Origin: Deltaproteobacteria bacterium
GTDB lineage: Bacteria; Desulfobacterota; Deferrimicrobia; Deferrimicrobiales; Deferrimicrobiaceae
NCBI GenBank assembly: GCA_025357175.1
Contig: JANXPS010000049.1
Coordinates: forward strand, 1 to 34,281
Direction: 5' to 3'
DNA: 34,281 nt
The notes below the pieces were generated by a model. That model ran no database searches. It was not told where the DNA came from and saw nothing but the letters and a program-made list of their open reading frames with translations. Every line of letters starts with the position of its first letter. Position 1 is the first letter of the stretch. Below, one piece after another: positions 6,816 to 17,480 of this stretch. A program made the translations under genes and the position numbers.

Positions 6816-8555
6816 TCATCCCCCGGCCGCCGGCGGGTTCCCGCCGGAAGTCCCCTGAACCGCCCTTCTCGACAGATACTCGCGGAACATCGCGTCCGCC
6901 TCGGCGGTCCGTCCCTCGGACAGATACTCGATCCCGAGGTTGTTGTAGGGGTCGGGGTAGCCGGGCCGCTCCCGGATGGCCTCGAGGAAGCATTTCTCCG
7001 CCTCGACGTGTTCCCCCCGCATGGACCGGATGTTGCCCATGTTGTTGTACGCCTCGGGATACCACGGCTGGATGACCAGCGCGAGCCGGATCTGTTCCAG
7101 CGCCTCGTCCGTCCTCCCGAGGCGGGCCAGCACGGCGCCGTAGTTGTTGCGGGCGCTCGGGTGGAACGGTTGCCTCGCAAGCGATGCCTCGAAGTGTCCG
7201 GCCGCCTCGGACAGTTTCCCGGTTTTGGAAAGCACCATGCCCAGGTTGTTCTCGGCGAACCAGTTGCCCTTCGTTACGGCGATCGCCCGGCGATAAACCG
7301 TCTCGCTGTCGTGCCAGTATTCCGCCTGCGTCCGGCAGGCGAAGCCGAGGCTCGCAAGCACGAGCAGCGCGCCCGCGGCGAGCGTCCGCCGGATCACCGG
7401 GCGATCCGGGAGGAGCGCCGGGATTCCCCACGCGGCCGCGATGAACAGTCCGATCGCGGGCAGGTAGCTGTACCGGTCGGCGATGAACTGTTCTCCCACC
7501 GGGACCAGGCCGATCACCGGGACGAGCATGCCCAGGAACCAGAACCCGCCGACCGGGAGGCAGGGGAGCCGTTTCCGGAATCCCAGGGCAAGGGCGGCCA
7601 AAAGGAAAAGGAGCGCCGCCGCGCCCGCGGCCACCGGGACCGGGAAGGGCGTTGGCGGCTTCGGGTAGAACATCGAGAGGCCGGAGGGCCAGAAAAGCTT
7701 CGACACGTAGGCGCCGCAGGCGACCGCGGCGTCCCCGAACCGCCTGGGCAGCGGAACATCCTGCAGGGAAAGGACCATCGCGCCGCCCCGGCGCTGGGCG
7801 ACGACGGTGACCGCGCAGAGCGCCGCCGAGAGCATCAGCAGCGGAATTTTTTCGGCCAGCAGTCGGGAGAGGGAAACGGCTGTCGCGCGCCCGGAGCATT
7901 CCAGCCGGCCGAGCGGCCAGAAATCGAGCAGCAGCAGGAGAAACGGAAGCGTCACCGCCATCGGTTTCGAGAGCAGCGCCAGCGAGAAGGCAAGAAGGAC
8001 CAGGGCGTAGCGGCCGGCGCCCGGCTGCCTCGCATGCGCGGCGTAGGCCCATATCGTCATGAAGGTAAAGAAGGCGCAGAGGAGATCCTTGCGCTCGGCG
8101 ATCCAGGCGACCGATTCCACGTGCATCGGGTGGAGGGCGAACAATGCCGCGACGAAGGCGCTTCGGCCGGTCGCTCCCGTCAGCGAGCGGAGCGCCAGGA
8201 ACAGGAGGAGCGCGTTGACCGCGTGAAGGAAGATCCCGATCCCGTGCTGCCTCCCCGGATCGGGGCCGAACAGCGCCACGTCGGCCATGTGGGACAGCCA
8301 GGTCACGGGATGGTAGTTTGCCGCGTCCATCGTCGAGAACGCCCATTTTACCCCTTCGATCGTGAGGCCGGCCAGCACGCGGGGGTTCTGATAGACGTAG
8401 GCGGGATCGTCGGTCGTGATGAATCCCGCATCGAGGGTGGGGAGATAAACCGCGACTGTCGCCAGCGCGAGTGCGAATGCGATCAGCAGGGTGCGCCTGG
8501 GTTCGGACATTCGGATCATGCGTGCGTGGCTCCGTGTCGCCGGGGATGGGACCAT
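6816..8555 (-). CDS. Polytopic membrane protein with C-terminal TPR repeats (TMTC-like, putative GT-C glycosyltransferase)
   Basis: The product has 579 residues. After a first membrane helix (LLIAFALALATVAVYLP) comes DAGFITTDDPAYVYQNP, placed like the catalytic Asp-Asp loop of GT-C enzymes. Then come ALFALHPMHVESVAWIAERKDLLCAFF, typical of bacterial relatives of TMTC (DUF1736) proteins, and about ten further hydrophobic segments. The last 150 residues hold four 34-residue TPR units (NWFAENNLG.., HPSARNNYG.., YPEAYNNMG.., YPDPYNNLG..). Eukaryotic TMTCs are O-mannosyltransferases; activity here is only inferred from the fold. The start is uncertain: the ATG at 8555 has a distant GGGGGAG, and internal Mets at residues 13 and 16 (8519, 8510) are alternatives. 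The gene is convergent with tonB and divergent from dksA. Confidence 0.75.
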   Translation of the reverse strand: MVPSPATRSHARMIRMSEPRRTLLIAFALALATVAVYLPTLDAGFITTDDPAYVYQNPRVLAGLTIEGVKWAFSTMDAANYHPVTWLSHMADVALFGPDPGRQHGIGIFLHAVNALLLFLALRSLTGATGRSAFVAALFALHPMHVESVAWIAERKDLLCAFFTFMTIWAYAAHARQPGAGRYALVLLAFSLALLSKPMAVTLPFLLLLLDFWPLGRLECSGRATAVSLSRLLAEKIPLLMLSAALCAVTVVAQRRGGAMVLSLQDVPLPRRFGDAAVACGAYVSKLFWPSGLSMFYPKPPTPFPVPVAAGAAALLFLLAALALGFRKRLPCLPVGGFWFLGMLVPVIGLVPVGEQFIADRYSYLPAIGLFIAAAWGIPALLPDRPVIRRTLAAGALLVLASLGFACRTQAEYWHDSETVYRRAIAVTKGNWFAENNLGMVLSKTGKLSEAAGHFEASLARQPFHPSARNNYGAVLARLGRTDEALEQIRLALVIQPWYPEAYNNMGNIRSMRGEHVEAEKCFLEAIRERPGYPDPYNNLGIEYLSEGRTAEADAMFREYLSRRAVQGTSGGNPPAAGG

Positions 8556-8579
8556 GATAGCGCAGAGGGCTCCCCCGCC

Positions 8580-8608
8580 TTTACTCCATGCGGGTTTGGG
8601 GTTATTTT
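8580..8608 (+). promoter_or_regulatory. Putative promoter of dksA
   Basis: TTTACT (8580-8585) and TATTTT (8603-8608) are 17 bases apart, in the most AT-rich stretch of this intergenic region, 36 bases before the dksA start. Confidence 0.4.
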
Positions 8609-8643
8609 ATTGGATAGAGTCGTCTCACGGGGGCAAAAGCCGC

Positions 8644-9000
8644 ATGGACACCAAGGTGTTGGAAAAGTGCCGGGAAGCGCTTCAGCGTCAGATGAACGAA
8701 CTGATGGCCGAAACGGGTAAAACCCTTTCGGACATGACGCTGGGTCCGGAAGACAACTTCCCCGACCCCACTGACCGCGCCGCGCTCGAGTCCGACCGCA
8801 ACTTCACGCTTCGTCTCCGGGATCGCGAGCGCAAGCTGATCGCCAAGATCAAGGAGGCGATCAAGCGGATCGAAGGCGGCACCTTCGGCACCTGCGAATC
8901 GTGCGGCGGGGAGATCGAGGAAAAGCGCATGATCGCTCGCCCCGTCACCACCGAGTGCATCGACTGCAAGACCGCCGCCGAGGAAGAGGAAGTCCGATAG
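8644..9000 (+). CDS. dksA: RNA polymerase-binding transcription factor DksA
   Basis: The 118-residue protein has a coiled coil carrying the acidic tip DPTDRA (Asp41, Asp44, Ala46), matching the D-x2-D-x-A tip that reaches into the polymerase secondary channel. A C4 zinc finger follows, CESC (84, 87) and CIDC (105, 108). It is shorter at the N-terminus than the 151-residue E. coli protein. By family knowledge it works with ppGpp to adjust rRNA and amino-acid promoters. The ATG is preceded by a GGGGGC run. An in-frame extension upstream to 8491 is unlikely because it would read through the AT-rich promoter region. Another secondary-channel factor, greA, lies 9 kb downstream. Confidence 0.95.
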   Translation: MDTKVLEKCREALQRQMNELMAETGKTLSDMTLGPEDNFPDPTDRAALESDRNFTLRLRDRERKLIAKIKEAIKRIEGGTFGTCESCGGEIEEKRMIARPVTTECIDCKTAAEEEEVR

Positions 9001-9079
9001 AAACGGGCCGGTGCGGCATCGCACGCCGCCCCCATCCCCATTGCAGCAGCTTTCCCGTCAATAATCCCCCGGAGGCCCA

Positions 9080-10075
9080 ATGACCGAACTTCGAAAAGAC
9101 CCGATCGTGGGCCGCTGGGTCATCATCTCCACCGAACGCGCCAAGCGTCCTCACGACGTATCGGAGCAGGCCGCCCCCCGGGTCGCCGGCGTCTGCCCTC
9201 TGTGCCCCGGCAGCGAGCGGATGACGCCCCCCGAAATCATGGCGTTCCGTCCGGACGGCGGCGCCAACGACGCCAACTGGACCGTCCGCGTCGTTCCCAA
9301 CAAGTTTCCGGCGCTGCGCATCGAGGGCGACCTCGGCAAGGCGGCCGAGGGGCTCTACGACCGGATGAACGGCGTCGGCGCCCACGAGGTCGTGATCGAG
9401 AGCGAGCGCCACGACGTCGACCTCTACGACCTTCCGCCCAAGCAGTTCGAGGACGTGCTCTGGGCCTACCGGGAACGTCTCATCGATCTCAAGAAAGACA
9501 AGCGCGTCAAGTCCGTCATGATCTTCAAGAACCACGGCTCGGCGGCGGGCGCCTCGCTTGCCCACAGCCACTCCCAGCTCATCGCGCTGCCGATCGTGCC
9601 CAAGCGCGTCATCGAGGAGATGACCGGCTGCAAGAATTATTACCGGTTCCGGGACCGCTGCCTTTTCTGCGACATCACGATGCAGGAGATGGACCAGAAA
9701 AGCCGCATCGTCGAGGAGAACGGCGAATTCGTCGCCTACGCCCCGTATGCCCCGCGGTTCCCGTTCGAGACCTGGATCGTCCCCAAGCGGCACCAGTGCG
9801 CCTACGAGATGATCGAATTCGAGCAGATCCGATCGCTGGCCGCAATCTTCCGCCGGACGCTTCGGCGCCTCAATCTCGCGCTCGAAAATCCGCCGTTCAA
9901 CTACATCATCCACAGCGCCGCCTTCCAGGAAGGCGCGGCCGACTATTACCACTGGCACATCGAGATCATGCCGAAACTGACCAAGGTCGCCGGCTTCGAA
10001 TGGGGCTCCGGATTCTACATCAACCCCACCCCGCCCGAAGAGGCGGCGAAGTTCCTGCGCGAACTGCCCGAGTAA
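9080..10075 (+). CDS. galT: Galactose-1-phosphate uridylyltransferase
   Basis: The 331-residue protein is of the HIT superfamily. The N-terminus MTELRKDPIVGRWVIIS is typical of the family. CPLC (Cys39, Cys42) is the zinc site. HSHSQ at 162-166 carries the nucleophile His164, which becomes uridylylated. YHWHIEIMPKLTK and the Glu/Tyr-rich C-terminus complete the pattern. The reaction exchanges UMP between UDP-glucose and galactose-1-phosphate. A GGAGG six bases upstream sets the start. It is followed five bases later by glgA, so in this organism it may serve alpha-glucan or sugar-nucleotide metabolism rather than galactose use. No galK or galE is in the window. Confidence 0.93.
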   Translation: MTELRKDPIVGRWVIISTERAKRPHDVSEQAAPRVAGVCPLCPGSERMTPPEIMAFRPDGGANDANWTVRVVPNKFPALRIEGDLGKAAEGLYDRMNGVGAHEVVIESERHDVDLYDLPPKQFEDVLWAYRERLIDLKKDKRVKSVMIFKNHGSAAGASLAHSHSQLIALPIVPKRVIEEMTGCKNYYRFRDRCLFCDITMQEMDQKSRIVEENGEFVAYAPYAPRFPFETWIVPKRHQCAYEMIEFEQIRSLAAIFRRTLRRLNLALENPPFNYIIHSAAFQEGAADYYHWHIEIMPKLTKVAGFEWGSGFYINPTPPEEAAKFLRELPE

Positions 10076-10080
10076 GGGAA

Positions 10081-11538
10081 ATGAAGGTACTCATCGTATC
10101 CTCCGAGGCCGTCCCGTTCGCCAAGACGGGAGGGCTTGCCGACGTCTGCGGCGCGCTTCCCGGGGCTTTGCGGCGGATCGGGATCGAGGCCGACATCGCG
10201 TTGCCGTTCTACGGCTCGATCGATCCGGCCCGCTTCGGGACGATGCACGCCGGCTCCTCCATCCCGGTCCCGCTCGGACATCGCGAGGAGGCGGGCTCGG
10301 TCGACGAGATCGTGGGCGGCGACGGCTTCCGCACATTCCTGGTGCGCAACGACCGCCTCTTCCACCGGGAATTCCTCTACGGCACCAAGGACGGCGACTA
10401 CGTCGACAACTGCGAGCGCTTCACCTTCTTCTGCCGCGCCCTGATGGAATGGATCCGGCGCACCGGCCGGCATTACGACGTCATCCACTGCAACGACTGG
10501 CAGTCCGCCCTGATTCCCGCCTACCTCAAGACGCTCTACTCGCACGACCCGGCGTTTCACGGCACCGGTTCGCTCTTCACCATCCACAACCTGGGCTACC
10601 AGGGGATCTTCTGGAACCACGACCTGCCGCTGACGGGGCTCGGCTGGGACCTCTTCACCCCGCAGGGCGTCGAGTTCTACGGCAAGCTCAACGTCCTCAA
10701 GGCGGGTCTCGTGTTCGCCGACTTGCTGTCCACCGTCAGCCCGACCTACGCCCGCGAGGTGCAGACGGGCGAATACGGCTACGGGCTCGAAGGGGTGCTG
10801 CACGAGCGCCGGGAGGCGCTGGTCGGCATTCTCAACGGCGTCGATTACGACGAGTGGAATCCCGCGACGGATCGCTTCATCGCGGCGCCCTATTCGGCGG
10901 ACGACCTGTCCGGCAAGCTGGCCTGCCGCGCCGAGCTGCTGCGCGAGTTCGGCCTGCACGACAGCCCCGACGAGCCGGTGGCCGGATTCATCGGGCGCCT
11001 GAGCGAACAGAAGGGGGTCGACCTGATCGAACGGGCGGGCGAGTGGATCGCGGGCAGTCCGATGCGTCTCGTCGTCCTGGGCCTCGGGGAGCGGCGCTAC
11101 GAGGATGCGCTGACCGAACTGGCCGGAAGGTTCCCGGGAAGGATCTCGGTCCGCCTTGGCTACGACAACCGGCTCGCGCACATGATCGAGGCCGGCTCCG
11201 ACCTCTACCTGATGCCCTCCCGCTACGAGCCGTGCGGCCTCAACCAGATCTACAGCCTCCGCTACGGCGCGATCCCGGTCGTCCGCAAGACGGGCGGGCT
11301 GGCCGACACGGTCGTCGACGCCGACGCGTTCCCATCCGACGGCACCGGCTTCGTGTTCTCCGGCTACGACTCCGGCGAATTCACCGGCGCGGTCGCCCGC
11401 GCGCTCGAGGCGTTCCGCGACACGGCCCGGCGCGATTCGATCATCCGGCGCGGCATGACGCGCGACTTCTCCTGGGATGCCTCCGCCCGGGCCTATGCCG
11501 CCCTTTACGGAAGGGTGGCGGCCATGGCCGCCCGCTAG
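10081..11538 (+). CDS. glgA: Glycogen (starch) synthase, GT5
   Basis: The 485-residue enzyme has the GT-B fold. The N-terminal KTGGLADV (Lys15) is the ADP-glucose-binding loop, followed by a Rossmann domain with HCNDWQSALIP and TIHNLGYQG. The C-terminal domain shows GFIGRLSEQKGVDLI, the acceptor/donor motif MPSRYEPCGLNQIYSLRYG (Glu-x7-Glu type region) and VRKTGGLADTV. It transfers glucose from ADP-glucose to an alpha-1,4-glucan. It lies five bases after galT, with the GGGAAATG serving as its own short-spaced RBS. The linkage suggests a carbohydrate-storage operon. No glgC, glgB or glgP is present here. Confidence 0.95.
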   Translation: MKVLIVSSEAVPFAKTGGLADVCGALPGALRRIGIEADIALPFYGSIDPARFGTMHAGSSIPVPLGHREEAGSVDEIVGGDGFRTFLVRNDRLFHREFLYGTKDGDYVDNCERFTFFCRALMEWIRRTGRHYDVIHCNDWQSALIPAYLKTLYSHDPAFHGTGSLFTIHNLGYQGIFWNHDLPLTGLGWDLFTPQGVEFYGKLNVLKAGLVFADLLSTVSPTYAREVQTGEYGYGLEGVLHERREALVGILNGVDYDEWNPATDRFIAAPYSADDLSGKLACRAELLREFGLHDSPDEPVAGFIGRLSEQKGVDLIERAGEWIAGSPMRLVVLGLGERRYEDALTELAGRFPGRISVRLGYDNRLAHMIEAGSDLYLMPSRYEPCGLNQIYSLRYGAIPVVRKTGGLADTVVDADAFPSDGTGFVFSGYDSGEFTGAVARALEAFRDTARRDSIIRRGMTRDFSWDASARAYAALYGRVAAMAAR

Positions 11539-11553
11539 CCTCACGGGGCCGAC

Positions 11554-14016
11554 TTGAAAACCGGAAGCGAACGTCCCGCCTACGTGCTGTCCCGCGTCAT
11601 CGAGATCTGCAACTCCAACGTCCAGATCGAGAACCGGCTGAAACACATCTGCGATTTCCTGTGCAAGGAAACGTTCGCCGACTGCGTCTGCGTCTACGGC
11701 CGCGAGCAGCGAACGGGGCTCCTGCACCCCTGGGTCTCTTCCTGCATGCAGATCCAGGAGTGTTCGCAGATGCCGTTCCGTCTCCGTCCGGGCGAGAGTA
11801 TCGCCGGAAAATCCGCACAGAAAAGGGCGCCGCTTTTTTTCCAGGACGTCCGGAAGATACCTCCGTCGCTTCCCGATCCGCGGGAGCTCCGGGACTTCAC
11901 GTCGATCCTGTCCATCCCGGTGATGGACGACGTCTACCTCTACGGCGTCATGAACCTGTCCTCCTCGGCTCCCGCGAAATATTCGGAGGACGAGGCGGCG
12001 CTCATGCGCACGGTCGCCGTCGAGGTGGCGGGCGCGATCCGGAACAGCCGTCTCTACCACGACGCCCGCAAGCGTGTTTCCGAGCTGGTCACCCTGAACG
12101 AGATCGGGCGGGCGATCACCTCCACCTTCCACGTCCGGGACCTGCTGGGATACGTCGCCAAGACCACTTCCCGGCTGCTCCAGGCCGACGGCTGCACGAT
12201 TCGCCTCGCGGAAGGGGCGTCGAAGGGGCACCTCAAGGTCATGGTCGACGAGGGCTACCTCCGGGCCGGCATCCGGAAAGAGCTGCGCGACCAGGGAAAA
12301 CGACTTGCCGAGCACATCGCGCGGGACCTTAAGCCGGTTCTCATCAACGGGCCCGAGGATTCCCCCGCGTGGGCCTCCCTTTCGAAAGACGGGGTCGCCT
12401 CCTTCCTGGGGCTGCCGATCCTGTCCAAGGGGAAGGCGCTCGGGGTCATCAGCTACTATTCCTATTCCCCGACGCTCGTGTTCGACATGGAAGTGGTCAA
12501 CCTGATGCAGACCGTCTGCAGCCAGCTTGCCAACATGATCGAAAACGCGACGATGTACCGCGAGGCTCAGCAGCTCGCGCAGGAGAACCAGGACAAGGTG
12601 CAGCGGCTGTCCACGCTTTACGACGTGGCGCAGGCGCTCATGGCCACGGTCAAGACGGAACCGCTGCTCCAGGCCATGCTTTACGCGCTCACGTCGCCGA
12701 AGGGCCTCAACTTCAGCCGGGCGATCCTTTTCCTCTTGTCGGAAGACGGAACAAGTCTCGATGGCCGGATGGGGATGGGGCCTCGCAACCGGGGGGAGGT
12801 GCGACGCCTGGCGAAACTCGCCGCATCGGTTTCCGGCGGGATCGAGGGACCGGGCGAGGCGGTCATCGGAAAGATGCTCTGGCCCGACATCGAGCTCATC
12901 CGGATTCCCGTGACGACGGGAGGCTGTCTCGTCGCGCAGGCGGTCAACGAGCAGCGCGCCATCCGGACCGAGACCGGCTGCGGCGGCGCCGATTCGGACC
13001 GCCTCGAGGGATTCTGCGCGATGCACGCGTCCGCCTACGCCACCGTTCCCCTGATCGTCAAGGGGCAGGCGCGCGGGGCGATCTACGTCGACAACCAGTT
13101 CCGGGAACGGGAGATCACCGACGAGGACATCCAGGTGCTCACCATGTTCGCCTCCGAGGCGTCTCTCGCGATGGAAAACGCCTCCCTTTACGAGCGTCTC
13201 GAGAAGGCGCTGCAATCCGTCCGGGCCACCCAGGACAAGCTGCTTCAGAGCGAGAAGCTCGCGGCGCTGGGCGAGATGGCGGCCAAGATCGCCCACGAGA
13301 TCAAGAACCCGCTCACGGTCATCGGCGGTTTCGCGGCCCGCATCGTCTCGAAGGGCAAGTCGGGCGAGGTCGACACGGGGATGGCGGTCCGCTATTCCCG
13401 CATCATCCAGAAGGAAGTTCAGCGGCTCGAGCGGATCCTGCAGGAGACGCTCTATTTCTCGCGGGAGGTGGCGCCCAGCGTCCGCAGCGTCGACGTCAAC
13501 ACCGAGATTCGCGAGGTGCTGCTGATGTTCCGCGACGAGCTCGAGGAGTCGCGGATCACGATCGTCGGCGATTTCGCCGAGGAGCTGCCGATCATCTCGG
13601 TCGATCCCGACCAGCTCCACCAGGTGATGTGGAACCTGATCTCGAACGCGGTGCAGACGATGGGACAGGGCGGGATGCTGACGCTGGCGACGCGCGCTTC
13701 CTTCCCCGAAGAGGGCGACGGGATCGTCCTCCTGATCGGCGATACCGGGGGTGGCATCCCGCACGACGTGGTGCATAATATCTTCAACCCCTTCTTCACG
13801 ACCAAATCCAAGGGAACCGGTCTCGGGCTTCCGATCGTCCACGCCATCATCGAGCGGCACGGCGGCACGATCCACCTCGACAACCGGGAAGGGGTCGGCG
13901 TCACATTCACGATCTACCTGCCCCGCTTCCCCAAGGAAACGGGGGCGTCGGGGCGGCTGCTCGACCAGATCCGGAAAGGCGGAACGAATGAAACCGGAAC
14001 TAAGATCAATCCGTGA
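11554..14016 (+). CDS. Sensor histidine kinase with three GAF-type domains
   Basis: The 820-residue product has no membrane segment, so it is cytoplasmic. Three GAF-like regions lie at about 15-165, 175-335 and 350-540, joined by helices such as ENATMYREAQQLAQENQDKVQRL. The kinase core has the H-box KIAHEIKNPL with phospho-acceptor His581, N-box NLISNAV, G1 GDTGGGIP, F-box FNPFFTTKSKG and G2 GTGLGLPIVHAI. The GAF ligand is unknown. The first GAF has several cysteines (ICNSNV, ICDFLC, DCVCV, SSCMQIQECS), so redox, metal or haem sensing is possible. The start is a TTG at 11554, 15 bases after glgA. There is no response regulator nearby, so it is an orphan kinase. The 3' end overlaps mqnE by 29 bases. 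Confidence 0.9.
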   Translation: MKTGSERPAYVLSRVIEICNSNVQIENRLKHICDFLCKETFADCVCVYGREQRTGLLHPWVSSCMQIQECSQMPFRLRPGESIAGKSAQKRAPLFFQDVRKIPPSLPDPRELRDFTSILSIPVMDDVYLYGVMNLSSSAPAKYSEDEAALMRTVAVEVAGAIRNSRLYHDARKRVSELVTLNEIGRAITSTFHVRDLLGYVAKTTSRLLQADGCTIRLAEGASKGHLKVMVDEGYLRAGIRKELRDQGKRLAEHIARDLKPVLINGPEDSPAWASLSKDGVASFLGLPILSKGKALGVISYYSYSPTLVFDMEVVNLMQTVCSQLANMIENATMYREAQQLAQENQDKVQRLSTLYDVAQALMATVKTEPLLQAMLYALTSPKGLNFSRAILFLLSEDGTSLDGRMGMGPRNRGEVRRLAKLAASVSGGIEGPGEAVIGKMLWPDIELIRIPVTTGGCLVAQAVNEQRAIRTETGCGGADSDRLEGFCAMHASAYATVPLIVKGQARGAIYVDNQFREREITDEDIQVLTMFASEASLAMENASLYERLEKALQSVRATQDKLLQSEKLAALGEMAAKIAHEIKNPLTVIGGFAARIVSKGKSGEVDTGMAVRYSRIIQKEVQRLERILQETLYFSREVAPSVRSVDVNTEIREVLLMFRDELEESRITIVGDFAEELPIISVDPDQLHQVMWNLISNAVQTMGQGGMLTLATRASFPEEGDGIVLLIGDTGGGIPHDVVHNIFNPFFTTKSKGTGLGLPIVHAIIERHGGTIHLDNREGVGVTFTIYLPRFPKETGASGRLLDQIRKGGTNETGTKINP

Positions 14017-15081
14017 CAAGGTCGAGGCGGGGACGCGCCTGACGGACGACGACGCCCTGACGCTCTACCGGTCGCGCGACCTGATTGCGGTGGGCGAGAT
14101 GGCCGACCTTGCGAACCGCCGGAAAAACGGCGACCGCGTCTACTTCATCGTCAACCGGCACATCAACCCGACCAACATCTGCATCAACCGGTGCAAGTTC
14201 TGCGCGTTCAGCAAGAGCGAGGACGAGCCGCTTGCCTACACGATGACGATGGAAGAGATCCTGTCGCGCGCCGAAGAGGCGCAGGCGCAGAAGGCGACCG
14301 AGCTCCACATCGTCGGCGGGCTGCACCCCCGCCTGCCTTTCGGCTTCTACCTCGAGATGCTGCGGACGCTGCGCGAACGCTTCCCCTCGATGCACATCCA
14401 GGCCTTCACGGCGGTCGAGATCGACTATTTCGCGCAGATCACCGGCCTGCCGCTGCCCGAGGTCATCTCGCAGCTGAAAGAAGCGGGGCTCGGCAGCCTC
14501 CCGGGCGGCGGTGCCGAAATCTTCGCCCCCGAGGTCCGCGCCGCGATCTGTCCCGAGAAGATTCCCGGCAGCCGGTGGCTCGAAGTGATGGAGGCGGTCC
14601 ACGCTGCGGGGCTCAAGAGCAACGCCACGATGCTGTACGGCCACGTCGAATCGCTCGAATCGCGCGTCGGCCACATGCGTCTTTTGCGCGAGCTGCAGGA
14701 TCGCACGGGCGGCTTCCAGGCGTTCATCCCGCTGGCCTTCCACCCCAAGAACACCGAGATCGCCAAAGGGTTCACGACCGGCGTCGAAGACCTCATGGCG
14801 CTTGCGGTCGGGCGGCTCTACCTCGACAACTTCGCGCACATCAAGTCGTTCTGGATCATGGTCGGTCCCAAGCTCGCCCAGGTTTCCCTCCACTTCGGCG
14901 TCGACGACATCGACGGCACGGTGGTCGAGGAGAAGATCACGCACGCCGCCGGGGCGCAGGCCGGGCAGGAGATGGGCGTTTCCGACCTGGTGACGATGAT
15001 CCGGCAGGCCGGACGCATTCCGGTCGAGCGCGACACCCTCTACAACGTGGTGCGGGAATTCCCGGCCGAGGGCGTTCGCGC

Positions 15082-15085
<4 letters not shown>
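13988..15085 (+). CDS. mqnE: Aminofutalosine synthase MqnE (radical SAM)
   Basis: The 365-residue radical SAM enzyme has its cluster motif in NICINRCKFC (Cys65, Cys69, Cys72). HINPTNIC is the form typical of MqnE rather than MqnC. Other family marks are LHIVGGLHPRLPF, SLPGGGAEIF, FIPLAFHPKNTEI and FGVDDIDGTVVEE. It joins 3-[(1-carboxyvinyl)oxy]benzoate and SAM to make 6-amino-6-deoxyfutalosine in the futalosine route to menaquinone. The ATG at 13988 lies inside the end of the kinase gene (29-base overlap), and the stop overlaps mqnC by four bases. Menaquinone is the usual respiratory quinone of anaerobic deltaproteobacteria. mqnA, mqnB and mqnD are not in the window. Confidence 0.93.
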
Positions 15086-16151
<1,066 letters not shown>

Positions 16152-16164
<13 letters not shown>

Positions 16165-17429
16165 AATTCGTCCGCGAGAACATCGGCACCGTCGAGGAGG
16201 CGCTGCGAAAACGACGCTCCGACCTTTCGCTGGAAGGATTCCGCGGACTCGACGAAAAGCGGCGCACGATGCTTACCGCAGTCGAGACGCTGCGCGCCGA
16301 GCGCAACGCGGCCTCCGAGGAGATCGGCCGGCTGCGGCGCGAAAAGCAGGATGCGGCCGGGCTGATGGAACGGATGAAAGCGGTTTCCGCAGCGATCAAG
16401 GAGGCCGAGACCGGGCTGCCCGATATCGAGGCGCGGATGGATGCGCTGCTGCTCAACATCCCCAACATCCCCGACGCCTCCGTCCCCGACGGGGCCGGCG
16501 AGGAAGACAACCCGGTGATCCGCACCTGGGGCACGCCGCGCGAATTCGATTTCCCGGTCAGGGACCACGTCGACATCGGCGAGTCGCTCGACATCCTCGA
16601 TTTCGAGCGGGCGACCAAGATCGCCGGCGGGCGCTTCTGCCTCCTGAAAGGCGCGGGGGCGCGGATCGAGCGTGCGCTGATCAACTTCATGCTCGACGTC
16701 CACACGGGCGAGCACGGCTACACCGAGATGCTCCCGCCGTTCATGGCCAACTCGGCGTCGTTCCTGGGCACCGGGCAGCTTCCGAAGTTCGAGGACGACC
16801 TGTTCAAGGTCGAAGGCACCGACTACTACCTCATCCCGACCGCGGAAGTGCCGGTGACCAACATCGTGCGCGACGAAATTCTCGACGAGGGGGTCCTGCC
16901 GCTCAAGATGACGGCCTACACCCCCTGCTTCCGGAAGGAGGCCGGCTCCTACGGCAGGGATGTCCGCGGCATGATCCGGCAGCACCAGTTCAACAAGGTC
17001 GAGCTGGTCGCGATATCGAAACCCGAGAGCGCCTTCGAGGAACTCGAAAAACTGACATCGCACGCCGAGGAGATCCTCAAGCGGCTCGGCCTGCCCTACC
17101 GCGTGGTGACGCTGTGCACCGGCGACATGGGCTTCTCCTCGGCCAAGACGTACGACATCGAGGTGTGGCTGCCGTCGCAGGGCCGCTACCGCGAGATCTC
17201 GTCCTGCAGCTGCTTTTCCGATTTCCAGGCACGGCGCGCGAAGATCCGCTTCCGCGACGGCACCACGGGCAAGACGCGTCTGGCGTACACGCTCAACGGC
17301 TCCGGGCTGGCGGTCGGCCGCACGTCGGTCGCGATTCTCGAGAACTACCAACAGCCGGACGGCTCCGTGACCGTTCCCGAGGCGCTTCGCCCCTACATGG
17401 GCGGGATCGACCGGATTGTCCGGCGATAG
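16152..17429 (+). CDS. serS: Seryl-tRNA synthetase
   Basis: The 425-residue class II synthetase has the usual domains in order. The N-terminal coiled-coil arm (about 1-110, [20 protein letters not shown] then heptad-rich Arg/Glu helices) grips the long variable arm of tRNA-Ser. The catalytic domain follows, with TAEVP near 231-235, motif 2 [15 protein letters not shown] and motif 3 [18 protein letters not shown]. Length is normal for the family. GGGAGG stands ten bases before the ATG, within the end of mqnC. It charges Ser and Sec tRNAs. Three tRNA-Ser genes are also in this window, 13 kb away on the other strand, which is probably coincidence. No terminator is visible after it. Confidence 0.97.
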
Positions 17430-17480
17430 TACGCATTTCCCGGCGCATCCCAAGATTTTGTCCGCCGATGGCGCCTCATC

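Noticed and set aside
6012-8720. A 902-residue plus-strand frame over tonB and the TPR gene
   Set aside because: It crosses two convergent real genes and its product is low-complexity Arg/Pro/Gly without domains.
10015-14019. A 1334-residue open frame on the minus strand across galT end, glgA and the kinase gene
   Set aside because: It is antisense to three well-recognised genes, has no family motif and has the Arg/Asp/Val-rich bias of a GC-rich shadow frame.
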